A stretch of 64,000 bases of DNA from Sva-07 sp963717385 (GTDB lineage Bacteria; Actinomycetota; Acidimicrobiia; Acidimicrobiales; Ilumatobacteraceae): positions 248,001 to 312,000 of the forward strand of contig CAVQWE010000003.1 in the NCBI GenBank assembly GCA_963717385.1. The letters are read 5' to 3'. Positions 9,410 through 17,036 of this stretch are shown here, piece after piece. The position numbers and the translations under genes are program-made. The notes beneath the pieces are model-generated. The model was not told the DNA's origin. It did no database searches and saw only the letters and a list, made by a program, of their open reading frames with translations. Every line of letters starts with the position of its first letter. The first letter of the stretch is position 1.

Positions 9410-9465
9410 CGTCGTCGGCCGTGATCAGCTTCGGGACGAACCCGGTGCAGCCCGCCCCGGTGGGC

Positions 9466-10410
9466 TCACCCGATGACGTCGAGGGAATCAGGCTGCAGGA
9501 GGACGATCGTCGAGCGATCTGGCGAGCTGGCGATGCGGTCGCCCGATGAGATCGACGGTCCTGCCACCAGCAGGTCGCGGTACTCGGTCTCAAGTCGTGA
9601 TGGCAGCTCGTCGACTGGCTCGATCGCGGCCAGTGTTGCAGGGTCGACGCTGATCCCTTGCGGCGCTCCGTCGGCGTTGGTCACCGTGGCCACCAAGCTG
9701 CCGTCGGGTGCGAACGCGATCGAGCCGTTCGAGCCGATGGACCCCGGCAACAGATCGCCCACGGTGACTGCGGTGAATTCCCCCGTCGACAGATCGACTC
9801 GGCAGATGCCACCAGGCACCACGGTGTAGGCGACGTTCTCGGTCGGGTGGACCGTGCCGCTGACGAACTGTGCGCACTCGAAGTCGACGTCGATCGTCGA
9901 GGTGTCGCCGCCGGTGAAGGTGACGATCTGTGATCCTTCGAGCGTCGTCAGGTAGAAACTGACGCCGGCGGTGGTGAACATCAGGCCACCGAGGCCGAAG
10001 TCTCCGACATCGTCGATCGAACCTCGCCACGCTTCGTTGCCGCTGGCAACATCGAGCACGACGACTTCGGCGTCGGTCGCAGACGTCGACTGGAAGCCGA
10101 CTGCAACCTGATCGCCTCCGGGCGACACAGCGATGGTGGCGGCATCCATGCCATCGGGCGCCGTCCAGGCGATCGATCCTGCGGCGCCCTCCTGGTCGGA
10201 GGCAGCAGCCGGTGCGTCGTCGGCGGCAGCCTCATCGGTGGCGGGTTCGCCCTCGACGCTGTCTGCGGTGTCAGTGTTGGACTCGGCTGTCTGTTCCTGC
10301 GCGTCGTCGGTCTCGGTGTCGTCGCCGCCTCCGCAGGCGCCCATGGCAAGTGTGACGGCCAGTGCCGCTGTCGCGCGCTTGGCGGCTCGATGCTTCCTGC
10401 TCTGCGTCAC
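9466..10410 (-). CDS. Lipoprotein with beta-propeller-like repeats
   Basis: A 314-residue exported protein. The N-terminus (RKHRAAKRATAALAVTLAMGACGG) is a lipoprotein signal with the lipobox AMGAC, then about 60 residues rich in Asp, Glu, Thr and Ala acting as a spacer. The mature part has repeated strands such as AATIAVSPGGDQVAVGF, AEVVVLDVASGNEAWRG and GSIAFAPDGSLVATVT, typical of WD40/YVTN-like propellers. It probably sits on the outer face of the cytoplasmic membrane. GTG start with GAGGAG upstream. No enzymatic residues are recognised; the role is unknown. Confidence 0.75.
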   Translation of the reverse strand: MTQSRKHRAAKRATAALAVTLAMGACGGGDDTETDDAQEQTAESNTDTADSVEGEPATDEAAADDAPAAASDQEGAAGSIAWTAPDGMDAATIAVSPGGDQVAVGFQSTSATDAEVVVLDVASGNEAWRGSIDDVGDFGLGGLMFTTAGVSFYLTTLEGSQIVTFTGGDTSTIDVDFECAQFVSGTVHPTENVAYTVVPGGICRVDLSTGEFTAVTVGDLLPGSIGSNGSIAFAPDGSLVATVTNADGAPQGISVDPATLAAIEPVDELPSRLETEYRDLLVAGPSISSGDRIASSPDRSTIVLLQPDSLDVIG

Positions 10411-10672
10411 GGTGGCTCCTCGTGCAACTCGGTGATGGGGCTATCACCGTAGTCACGGACGAGTGGACCGCCTGACCGCTGAGAGTTCTCGTCGTCGCGC
10501 GAGACGGCTGCCGGGCCCGCTCTGCTCATCACTTCCAACTGCGGAGGGGAGCAATGTCGTCGTGGTGGAATCGCTGAATCTCATCAGGCCTGGTCGACGG
10601 CTCGACAACGGACCGAACTGGCAGCACTCACGCACGTCTCAACGGCGTGTTCACCTGCCTGACGATGCAGCG

Positions 10673-10852
10673 CTACGAGCGTCCGAGAATCTTGTTCATC
10701 AACCGGTCGATGAGCAACGGCCTGTCAGTCTTCTGTCCAGCCTCGAGGTGCTTGTCGCAGTAGAACTGATACGGCGGGCGAGGTTCTCCGCAAGTGGAGC
10801 AGCGGTACGACTGCTTCAGCGGGTTGGGGTTTCCCATGCGGCCACCGAACAT
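10673..10852 (-). CDS. Small zinc-ribbon protein
   Basis: A 59-residue protein, MFGGRMGNPNPLKQSYRC..., with CSTCG near residue 19 and YCDKHLE near 34, a C-x2-C...C-x2-H set suited to one zinc ion. The C-terminus RPLLIDRLMNKILGRS is basic and amphipathic. The ORF is open to 10921, but the ATG at 10852 is chosen because TACCGT lies 7 nt upstream, matching leaderless starts elsewhere. It is the last gene before the tmRNA-like direct repeat and may be the chromosomal neighbour of that junction. The function is unknown. Confidence 0.5.
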   Translation of the reverse strand: MFGGRMGNPNPLKQSYRCSTCGEPRPPYQFYCDKHLEAGQKTDRPLLIDRLMNKILGRS

Positions 10853-10963
10853 GGCCTCCACGGTACCCCACGTCACGAAACGGGCAACGATGTTGAAACC
10901 TGGCGCCCATCGGACGCTCAATTCTACGAGTCCAGGGCCTCGAATTCTACGAGAACCCCAGGG

Positions 10964-10987
10964 TGGAGCTGGGGGAATCGAACCCCC
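10964..10987 (-). other. Copy of the tmRNA 3' end: candidate attachment-site remnant
   Basis: This 24-bp stretch reproduces the T-arm and 3' acceptor strand of the tmRNA gene found at 19756-19780, in the same orientation. The only difference is one G fewer in the G-run. No tRNA body lies upstream: the matching 5' acceptor strand and anticodon arm are absent, so it is not a complete tRNA. An 11-bp direct repeat, AATTCTACGAG, at 10920-10930 and 10943-10953 lies next to it. Such duplications of an ssrA 3' end normally mark the far end of an integrated element. Confidence 0.6.
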
Positions 10988-11186
10988 ACCTCAGAATCTT
11001 CCCCCACCCTGGTCAGAGCGTTGCGGCCGTGGTCAGCCCTGGTTTTCGAGTGTCCGTTGTTGACCGTGAGTGACCGTTGGTGACCGGTGTTACCCGTCCT
11101 TTTCCCGTCCCGTCCGTCCGAATTCCGTCCTCGGCGACGTGTTCACACCCGACGTTGGCGGGCGAGCGCTCGTGGAGAGTGAGGTG
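10988..11186. other. Non-coding edge of accessory block with iterated 10-bp motifs
   Basis: No gene is seen here. From about 11058 the motif GTGACCGTTG or a close variant repeats four times at a 10-bp period (TTGACCGTGA, GTGACCGTTG, GTGACCGGTG, TTACCCGTCC). At 11113-11131 is TCCGTCCGAATTCCGTCCT. The same 19-mer with one change (A to T) occurs in the same orientation at 19578-19596, near the other end of the block. These could be arm-type recombinase sites or remnants of the element's ends. Confidence 0.35.
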
Positions 11187-11819
11187 TCATACGTCCGTCG
11201 CCAGCGCCCGTGCCCATTCGGCGAAGAAAGTGCGCACGGCCGTCACGTCGGCACTGCCGATCGGGAGCTCGTCGTCGACGAAGCGGTCGAGCGTGCCCAT
11301 CATCTCGGCGAGCACGACACGATCGAAGCCCGGGTCGACCTCGTGCGCACGCTGCAGCAGCGTCGCGCGGTCGAAGCGCTGCATGAGCACGTACACGTCG
11401 GCGAAGTCGCGGGCTTCTGCGCGGCTGAACAGCGCGACGAGCTTGCGGCCGGCGAGCTCCTCAGGGTCGAACGTCGGCCCGACGATCGAGATGACGGGCG
11501 GTCGGCCGGCAGCCGAGTCGATGGCGAACTCGACGATCAGATCCTCGGCTCCCGTGACGTGGAGCCGCACGAAGGTGGCGCTGTCGTGGAGGCGTTCGGA
11601 TCGCCAACCGCGATCAGCGATGGCGTGCTCGAACTGATCTCGTGCTGCGGTGACGTCGACGTGGCCGGGTGCGCCGAAGAAATCGAGGTCGTGCGTCGGT
11701 CGGTCGGTGAGCCCTGACGCCAACAGTGCGCCACCGCCAGCGAGCAGGAACCCGTCGGACGCCGGCAGCACGAAGAACAGGCGGGCGACGTCGACCTGGA
11801 AGGCGGTCAGGCCGCTCAC
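11187..11819 (-). CDS. AbiEii/AbiGii-type nucleotidyltransferase toxin
   Basis: A 210-residue protein with the minimal nucleotidyltransferase core. The sequence FLLAGGGALLASGLTDRPTHDLDFF has the GG-x-DxD-like arrangement (HDLDFF) that binds metal and NTP. It continues with LIVEFAIDSA and EELAGRKLVALFSRAEARDFADVYVL, typical of AbiEii/type IV toxins. Relatives add nucleotides to tRNA 3' ends and arrest translation; that is family knowledge, not shown here. Its GTG start overlaps the antitoxin stop (GTGA), so the two are translationally coupled. It lies inside the tmRNA-bounded block, as expected for an accessory defence or addiction module. Confidence 0.75.
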   Translation of the reverse strand: MSGLTAFQVDVARLFFVLPASDGFLLAGGGALLASGLTDRPTHDLDFFGAPGHVDVTAARDQFEHAIADRGWRSERLHDSATFVRLHVTGAEDLIVEFAIDSAAGRPPVISIVGPTFDPEELAGRKLVALFSRAEARDFADVYVLMQRFDRATLLQRAHEVDPGFDRVVLAEMMGTLDRFVDDELPIGSADVTAVRTFFAEWARALATDV

Positions 11820-12320
11820 TGCAGGACCGCGTCGATGACGGGCTGCCATGCCGCTCGGAGCTCGCGTGGCAGGACGAGGTCGGCCCACGCGTCGACGAGG
11901 AGCGCTCCATCGACGAAACGGAGCAGATCAGCAGGAGTGCCTTCGCGCAGCACGATCTCGTAGCAGCGGGCGCGTCGGCGGCGGTCGGCGAGATCGAACA
12001 CGGCGCCGGGTGTCGACCAGTTCAGACCGAGCGGCAACATCACCTCGGCGAAGGCTCTCTCGAGCGGGAGTCGCCAGAGTCGATCGGCGACGAAGGCCGG
12101 GCGTCCGTGTCGAAGGGAGACCTCGGCGAACGTGACCCTAGGCTCGGCGGTCAGCTCGAAGCCGGCGGTGGCGAGGAGGCGAGTCGCGGTTGCGAGCGTG
12201 GGCGACTTTCGGCCGTGCTCGTACGCCGAGATCGTCGTGCGCGATGTCCGCGTGCGCGGCGAGCTCCTCCTGGCTCAGTCCGGCCTCGTGCCGGACACGT
12301 TCGAGAAGATGCGCACCCAT
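11816..12320 (-). pseudogene. HTH (XRE) antitoxin of the AbiEii pair, frameshift near 12241
   Basis: The locus encodes about 167 residues. The N-terminal helix-turn-helix reads MGAHLLERVRHEAGLSQEEL. After one +1 shift near 12239-12243 it continues RTTISAYEHGRKSPTLATAT, which completes the XRE fold. A C-terminal domain follows (FELTAEPRVTFAEVSL...LVDAWADLVLPRELRAAW). It would bind its own promoter and neutralise the downstream toxin. TACGCT lies 6 nt before the ATG and overlaps a perfect 16-bp palindrome. If the frameshift is real, the toxin would lack its partner, which is hard to maintain; a base-calling error is more likely. Confidence 0.65.
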
Positions 12321-12329
12321 GTGGAGAGC

Positions 12330-12345
12330 GTATCCGATCGGATAC
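12330..12345. promoter_or_regulatory. Perfect 16-bp palindrome: candidate antitoxin operator
   Basis: GTATCCGATCGGATAC is self-complementary over all 16 bases. It overlaps the first three bases of the TACGCT -10 box (12327-12332, minus strand) and lies 10 nt upstream of the antitoxin start codon. A dimeric HTH protein bound here would block RNA polymerase, the standard autoregulation of toxin-antitoxin operons. Confidence 0.6.
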
Positions 12346-12522
12346 GTCATCGAACTGTCGCCGGTTCGCCGTGGTGATGGCTGTCGCGCTGGTTCGAGGT
12401 CTGTTGGGAGGGCTGGTCGTTCAGGTGTCCTGCTCCGGTTGGGTGTGCGTCCGTCGGTCGTGTGGCGAATGATCGTCGGTGCTGGCCGAGGCGTCAGCTG
12501 AGCTGGTCGGTGTTCCCGAACG

Positions 12523-12915
12523 TCAAGCTCGGACGTCGGTCACGTTGACCTTCAGCGGCTCGATGGCCACTCGCAGCCGCTGAGCGCCGGCGCTGTCGAA
12601 GGAGCGCATATCGGTGTCGTACCGCTGGCCGAGACGATCGGCGAACACGTAGTCGTGGTCCGGTTCGATTCGGGCGATGCCGCGGATCTCGGCGTAGTGG
12701 TTCGGGGTGTCGGGATGGAAGATCAGGACGCTGCAGCGGCTGTCTGCTGCGAGGTTCTTGGCCTTTCTCGTCGATTCGGTGATCGAGATGCAGATCCGGT
12801 CGTCCTCGACGACGTACCAGACCGCCGTCATCTGGGGATGCCCGTCATGACCCTTCGTGGCGAGCACGGCGGTCGGGTTCGTCAGCAGCTCCGGATCGAG
12901 ATTTGCGAGGGTCAT
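12523..12915 (-). CDS. PPOX-class F420-dependent oxidoreductase-like protein
   Basis: A 130-residue split-barrel protein (pyridoxamine 5'-phosphate oxidase fold). Family features are the N-terminal LTNPTAVLATKGHDGHPQMT, the strand AVWYVVEDDRICISI and the phosphate-contacting TRKAKNLAADSRCSVLIF. Actinobacterial members of this size usually bind F420 or FMN; the window also carries the F420-biosynthesis gene fbiC. The ATG overlaps the marR stop codon (ATGA), so it is co-translated with the regulator and divergent from the seven-gene redox operon starting at 13592. Confidence 0.75.
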   Translation of the reverse strand: MTLANLDPELLTNPTAVLATKGHDGHPQMTAVWYVVEDDRICISITESTRKAKNLAADSRCSVLIFHPDTPNHYAEIRGIARIEPDHDYVFADRLGQRYDTDMRSFDSAGAQRLRVAIEPLKVNVTDVRA

Positions 12916-13470
12916 GAGTTCGCTCCCGGCTCCACGTGGTCGTGAGGCGGGGCTCCGGCCGCTGCCGACTCCTTGGCGATGAGCAGCTGTCGCAGGCCGT
13001 TCTCGACGGCTGCCCGGTTCCGTTCGGATCCGATGGCGTTGCTGACGACCGCGGCTTCGTAGCGTGTGATCGCCGGGACCGCTTCGTTGATCAGTTCGAG
13101 GCCCTGTGGTGAGAGTGTGATGAGCGTCCCGCGTCGGTCGTTGGGGTCGGGAAGTCGTTCGATCAGTCCGGCCGTTTCGAGACGGTCGAGTCGCTTGGTG
13201 GTGCCGCCCGAGGAGAGCATCAGCGACAGCTGCAGGTCTCTGATCTTGATCGGTTCGCCGACCGCGCCGCCGCAGCGTGGCGAGCATGTCGAAGTCTCCG
13301 AGGGTCAGCCCGAACTGTGCGAGATGTTCCTCGCGGCCGGCCTCGAGGTAGCGAGCGAGCCGGAGGATCCTCCCGGTGATGGGCAGCCCGGCCACGTCCA
13401 GGTCGGGGAGCCATCCGCGGACTTCGTCGACGATCTCGTCCATGGCATCGGTCTCTCGGTTCACGTTCAC
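12912..13470 (-). pseudogene. MarR-family regulator, frameshift near 13265
   Basis: The locus encodes a protein of about 186 residues: MDEIVDEVRGWLPDLD...GLTLGDFDMLATLRR, then, after one extra base in a C/G-rich run near 13265, AVGEPIKIRDLQLSLMLSSG and TTKRLDRLETAGLIERLPDP, the winged-helix DNA reader and wing of MarR proteins. It probably represses itself, the PPOX gene and the divergent operon. The start GTG at 13470 has TAAGAT 6 nt upstream and no Shine-Dalgarno. The single shift with full conservation on both sides points to sequencing error rather than decay. Confidence 0.7.
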
Positions 13471-13591
13471 GAAAGTATCTTACCACGAAGACTCTTGACA
13501 GCAAGCTTCCAGTCGTCCATACTCAACTCTCACGCTAGGAAGAAACTTCTCGGCGTGACATATCAGATCGACTCGCATTCGGAGGCACGAC
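13471..13591. promoter_or_regulatory. marR / redox-operon divergent promoter
   Basis: On the plus strand TTGACA (13495-13500) and CATACT (13518-13523), 17 bp apart, form a good sigma-70-type promoter for the operon beginning at 13592, which also has GGAGG 7-8 nt before its ATG. On the minus strand TAAGAT sits 6 nt from the marR GTG. The inverted repeat CTTGACAGCAAG (13494-13505) covers the plus-strand -35 box and is a plausible MarR site. Confidence 0.5.
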
Positions 13592-14158
13592 ATGCACAAC
13601 AACCCCGCACCCGCTCATCCCCGCAAGGTCCTGGTCATGGCGGCCAGCACCCGCACCGGCTCGGTCAACCAGGCCCTGGCGCGGCGCATCGCCGACCGCC
13701 TCGACATCGGCGCACCGGTCGAGATCGTCGACCTTCGCCACTATCCGCTCCCGCTCTACGACGGCGATCTCGAGGCCCGCGACGGCGTTCCTGTTGCCGC
13801 TGCAGCTCTCGCCGGCGAGATCGACTCGGCGGACGTCCTGGTGCTCGTGTCCCCGGAGTACAACGGCACGTTCACTCCGCTGTTGAAGAACACCGTCGAT
13901 TGGGTGACCCGGATCGACGCCTCCGCCTTCGCCCATCTTCGGGTGCTCGTCGCGTCGGCCAGCCCTGGTCGCGGTGGCGGAGCCAACGGTGTCGCCATGG
14001 TCCGAACGTGGCTGTCGAACATGGGCATCGACACGGCCGAGCGCACGCTCTCGGTCGGCGGAGCGTCCGTTGGCCTCGACGGCGAGCTCATGGGCATGGA
14101 TCACGTCGAACTGACTCGATTCGTGAGCCAGGCGACGGGGGAGCGGTCGGCGGCCTGA
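13592..14158 (+). CDS. NADPH-dependent FMN reductase
   Basis: A 188-residue flavodoxin-like protein of the NADPH-dependent FMN reductase/azoreductase family. The N-terminal strand and phosphate loop read VLVMAASTRTGSVNQALARR. The flavin-contacting SPEYNGTFTPLLKNTVDW follows near residue 90-107, then SASPGRGGGANGV. It would transfer electrons from NADPH to FMN or quinones. It is the first gene of the MarR-controlled operon and has a strong ribosome binding site, unlike most first genes in this window. Confidence 0.85.
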   Translation: MHNNPAPAHPRKVLVMAASTRTGSVNQALARRIADRLDIGAPVEIVDLRHYPLPLYDGDLEARDGVPVAAAALAGEIDSADVLVLVSPEYNGTFTPLLKNTVDWVTRIDASAFAHLRVLVASASPGRGGGANGVAMVRTWLSNMGIDTAERTLSVGGASVGLDGELMGMDHVELTRFVSQATGERSAA

Positions 14159-14184
14159 GCCGCCGACCGAGCGAGGAGGCCACC

Positions 14185-15171
14185 ATGACCGCCACCATCC
14201 AACGGCACGAGTCCAGTCCGCGAACGGCGGCCGCACCGAACGCGCAGCGGTTCGATCCGATCATCACCGGCTTCGCGCCAGCGGCCTGGGGGCTCACCTA
14301 CATCGTCACCACCGAACTCCTCCCACCCGGACGCCCCCTGCTCGCTGCGGCGCTGCGAGCGCTCCCCGCCGGCCTGGCGTTAGCGGCCATCACGCGGCGG
14401 CGCCCGACGGGTTCATGGTGGTGGAAGGCAGCCGTGCTCGGCGTGCTCAACATCGGCGCCTTCTTCGTCCTGCTGTTCGTGGCCGCCTACCGACTCCCCG
14501 GCGGCGTCGCCGCCACCCTCGGCTCGATCCAACCACTGGTCGCCGCAGGGCTGGCGGCAGCGTTCCTGGGTGAACGATTGCGCCGCTCGACCGTTGTCGC
14601 CGGCATGCTCGGCGTCGTCGGCGTCGGGCTGCTGGTCCTGCGATCGGGCGCCGCGGTCGACACCGTGGGAGTCCTCGCCGGACTCGCCGGTGCGCTGTCG
14701 ATGGCATCCGGCGTCGTCCTCACCAAGCACTGGGGGCGTCCGGTCCCGCTCGCAGCCTTCACCAGCTGGCAACTCATCGCCGGCGGCGCGTTGCTCGCAC
14801 CGATCGCCCTCGCGGTCGAAGGGGCACCACCGTCACTCACCGGCCAGAACCTGATCGGGTTCACATGGCTCGCCACCGGCGGTGCCGCTGCTTCCTACCT
14901 GATCTGGTTCCGAGGAGTCGCCCGACTCCCCGTTGCCCAGGTGTCCCTGCTGGGCCTCATGAGCCCGATCGTTGCCACCGTCGCCGGCCTCGTCGTCCTC
15001 CGTCAGACCCTCACACCAACCCAGCTGCTCGGCGCCGCCCTGATCCTGACTGCGATCTGGGTCGGCCAACGGGCTGCTCCGACCCACCACAACCACCCCA
15101 CAACACCACCCACAACACCACCCACCACACCACCCACCACACCACCCACCACGAAGGAGAACATCTCATGA
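14185..15171 (+). CDS. EamA-family (DMT) exporter with TTPP tail
   Basis: A 328-residue membrane protein with about ten helices in two EamA repeats (GFAPAAWGLTYIVTTELLPP..., then LAGLAGALSMASGVVLTKHWG...). These drug/metabolite transporters export small molecules. GAGGAG precedes the ATG at 14185. The last about 25 residues are an odd Thr/Pro tail: a 12-bp unit CACAACACCACC or a variant repeats from about 15095 to 15150 and encodes TTPP four times. The tail is cytosolic or periplasmic depending on topology. The stop overlaps the next start. Confidence 0.85.
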   Translation: MTATIQRHESSPRTAAAPNAQRFDPIITGFAPAAWGLTYIVTTELLPPGRPLLAAALRALPAGLALAAITRRRPTGSWWWKAAVLGVLNIGAFFVLLFVAAYRLPGGVAATLGSIQPLVAAGLAAAFLGERLRRSTVVAGMLGVVGVGLLVLRSGAAVDTVGVLAGLAGALSMASGVVLTKHWGRPVPLAAFTSWQLIAGGALLAPIALAVEGAPPSLTGQNLIGFTWLATGGAAASYLIWFRGVARLPVAQVSLLGLMSPIVATVAGLVVLRQTLTPTQLLGAALILTAIWVGQRAAPTHHNHPTTPPTTPPTTPPTTPPTTKENIS

Positions 15172-15977
15172 CCAGCCAGACCCACACCCACCGTCACGCC
15201 CTCGAGGGCACGGATCCGACATCACATCGGCGCTTCTCGACCGCACGGACCGCTGGCGTGCTGTACGTGATCATCATCGCCTGCGGCCTGTTCGCCGAGA
15301 TCGGCGTCCGCTCCCAGCTCATCGAACCCGGTGATCCGAGCGCCACGGCCCAGAACATCATCGACGCACCCATGCTCTTCCGAGCGGGACTGGCTGCCGA
15401 CATCGTGATGTTCATCGCCGACGTCGCCATCGCCGTCGTGCTGTACCAACTGCTCAAGCCGCTCGGCAGAACACTGGCGCTGCTCGCCGCTGCATTCCGC
15501 ATGACCCAGACCGCGATCATCGGCCTCAACCTGCTCAACATGTTCCAGGCCGTGCGGATCCTCGACGACGCCGACTACCTCGGCGCCTTCGGTGCGGGCC
15601 AGACCGACACGCTGGCGCTGCTGTACCTCGAGGCCCACAAGTACGGCTACATCCTCGGCCTGGCCTTCTTCGGTGTCAGCACCGTCATCGTCGGCTACCT
15701 CGCCTTGTCATCGCGGCAGATGCCACGCCCGCTCGGCGTGCTCCTCGTCCTCGCCGGTGCCGGCTACCTCATCGACACGTTCAGCTTCTTCCTCATCCCC
15801 GGCTACGAAGGCTCGGCATCGGCCATCGTCCTGGCCCCCGCCCTCGTCGCCGAGATCTGGTTCGCTCTGTGGCTCCTCACCAAGGGCCGCCGGCTCGAAC
15901 ACCTGACCGAACGCGACACCACCACGGTCCCGTCGACGCGCATCGACGACATCCGAATGGTCGGAGCGACGTCATGA
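15168..15977 (+). CDS. DUF4386 membrane protein
   Basis: A 269-residue protein with about six transmembrane segments. The order fits DUF4386: TAGVLYVIIIACGLFAEIGV, an extracytoplasmic loop, AGLAADIVMFIADVAIAVVL, then PLGRTLALLAAAFRMTQT and a C-terminal AGAGYLIDTFSFFLIPGY. The function of the family is unknown. AAGGAG lies 8 nt before the ATG, which overlaps the exporter's stop codon. Its operon position suggests a role in the same stress or export response. Confidence 0.8.
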   Translation: MTSQTHTHRHALEGTDPTSHRRFSTARTAGVLYVIIIACGLFAEIGVRSQLIEPGDPSATAQNIIDAPMLFRAGLAADIVMFIADVAIAVVLYQLLKPLGRTLALLAAAFRMTQTAIIGLNLLNMFQAVRILDDADYLGAFGAGQTDTLALLYLEAHKYGYILGLAFFGVSTVIVGYLALSSRQMPRPLGVLLVLAGAGYLIDTFSFFLIPGYEGSASAIVLAPALVAEIWFALWLLTKGRRLEHLTERDTTTVPSTRIDDIRMVGATS

Positions 15978-17005
15978 CCGCATCCACAGCAACCACGACG
16001 TTCCAACAGAACCGAGCACTCCGAACGACGAGCAGCTGGAGGGCCATCACCAGGGACCGCTTCGGATCACCCGACGCCCTCTCCCTCCGAAGCATCGACC
16101 GACCGCAGCTCCGAACCGACGAGGTGCTGGTCGAAGTCCACGCCGCCGGCGTCAATCGCGGCGACGCCCTCGAGATGCGCGGCTGGCCCTACCTGGCCCG
16201 CCTGATGGGATACGGCGTCCGCCACCCCAAGCATTCGGTACTCGGGACCGATGTCGCCGGAACCGTGATCGCCCTGAGTGAAGGTGTCAGCGGCATCGAC
16301 ATCGGCGATGAGATCGTCGGCTTCGGTACCGGAGCCTTCGCCGAGATCGCACTGATGCCCGCATCGACGGCCGTCCACCGGCCGGACACGATCAGCGCCG
16401 AGGAAGCCGCAGCCACCCCGACGACCGCGGTCACTGCGCTGCAAGCGATCCGAGACGCCGCCCGAGTCGAGCCAGGACACCACGTGGCGGTCATCGGCGC
16501 ATCCGGAGGCGTCGGCACCTTCGCCGTCCAGATCGCGAAGGTGCACGGAGCCGAAGTGACCGCAGTGGCCAGCGGACGCAATGCCGACCTCGTCCGCTCG
16601 ATCGGTGCCGACCACGTCGTCGACTACGCCACCGACGACATCGCCGACCACACCGGCCGCTACGACGTGATCATCGACCTCGTCGGCAACCAGCCGATCC
16701 GGCGCCTCCGTCGGGCCTTGGCGCCAACCGGAACCTTCGTCGTGGTCGGTGGACAGAACCCGCAGTCGGTCACCGGCATGCGGCGCTTCGCCGCGGCCGT
16801 CGCACTGTCACCCTTCACCCGACAGCGCCTCGTTCCCCTGTTCTCCAAGCCGAACCGGGACGACCTCGACGTCGTGATCGAACTCGCACGCACCGGAGCC
16901 GTGCGCCCGATCGTCGGCCGCACCTTCGATCTCAGCGACACGGCGCAAGCCATTCGTCACATCGAAACCGGACACGGCACCGGCCGGACCGTCGTGACGA
17001 CCTGA
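15974..17005 (+). CDS. Zinc-type alcohol dehydrogenase / quinone oxidoreductase
   Basis: A 343-residue medium-chain dehydrogenase/reductase. The GroES-like domain reads VEVHAAGVNRGDALEMRGWP, the Rossmann glycine motif is VIGASGGVGTFAVQIAK (about 160-176) and the cofactor site ADHVVDYATDD. The cysteines that hold catalytic or structural zinc are absent, as in quinone oxidoreductases. It probably reduces quinones or enones with NADPH. ATGA overlap with the upstream gene and 31 bp to the next. Confidence 0.85.
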   Translation: MTASTATTTFQQNRALRTTSSWRAITRDRFGSPDALSLRSIDRPQLRTDEVLVEVHAAGVNRGDALEMRGWPYLARLMGYGVRHPKHSVLGTDVAGTVIALSEGVSGIDIGDEIVGFGTGAFAEIALMPASTAVHRPDTISAEEAAATPTTAVTALQAIRDAARVEPGHHVAVIGASGGVGTFAVQIAKVHGAEVTAVASGRNADLVRSIGADHVVDYATDDIADHTGRYDVIIDLVGNQPIRRLRRALAPTGTFVVVGGQNPQSVTGMRRFAAAVALSPFTRQRLVPLFSKPNRDDLDVVIELARTGAVRPIVGRTFDLSDTAQAIRHIETGHGTGRTVVTT

Positions 17006-17036
17006 ACTCGGACCACGCACGGAGGAGACCCGAACC

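Noticed and set aside
10554..10577. A seven-codon ORF MSSWWNR with a good ribosome site, like a Trp attenuator peptide
   Set aside because: No gene follows on the plus strand and no terminator/antiterminator pair is visible.
10930..11030. A complete tRNA gene at the 10964 repeat
   Set aside because: Only the T-arm and 3' acceptor strand are present; no 5' acceptor, D-arm or anticodon arm can be drawn.
10463..11083. A long open frame on the plus strand across 10463-11083
   Set aside because: It runs antisense to the zinc-ribbon gene and through the tmRNA-like repeat; the WSWGNRTPTSES-type sequence is the usual false translation of tRNA/tmRNA 3' ends.
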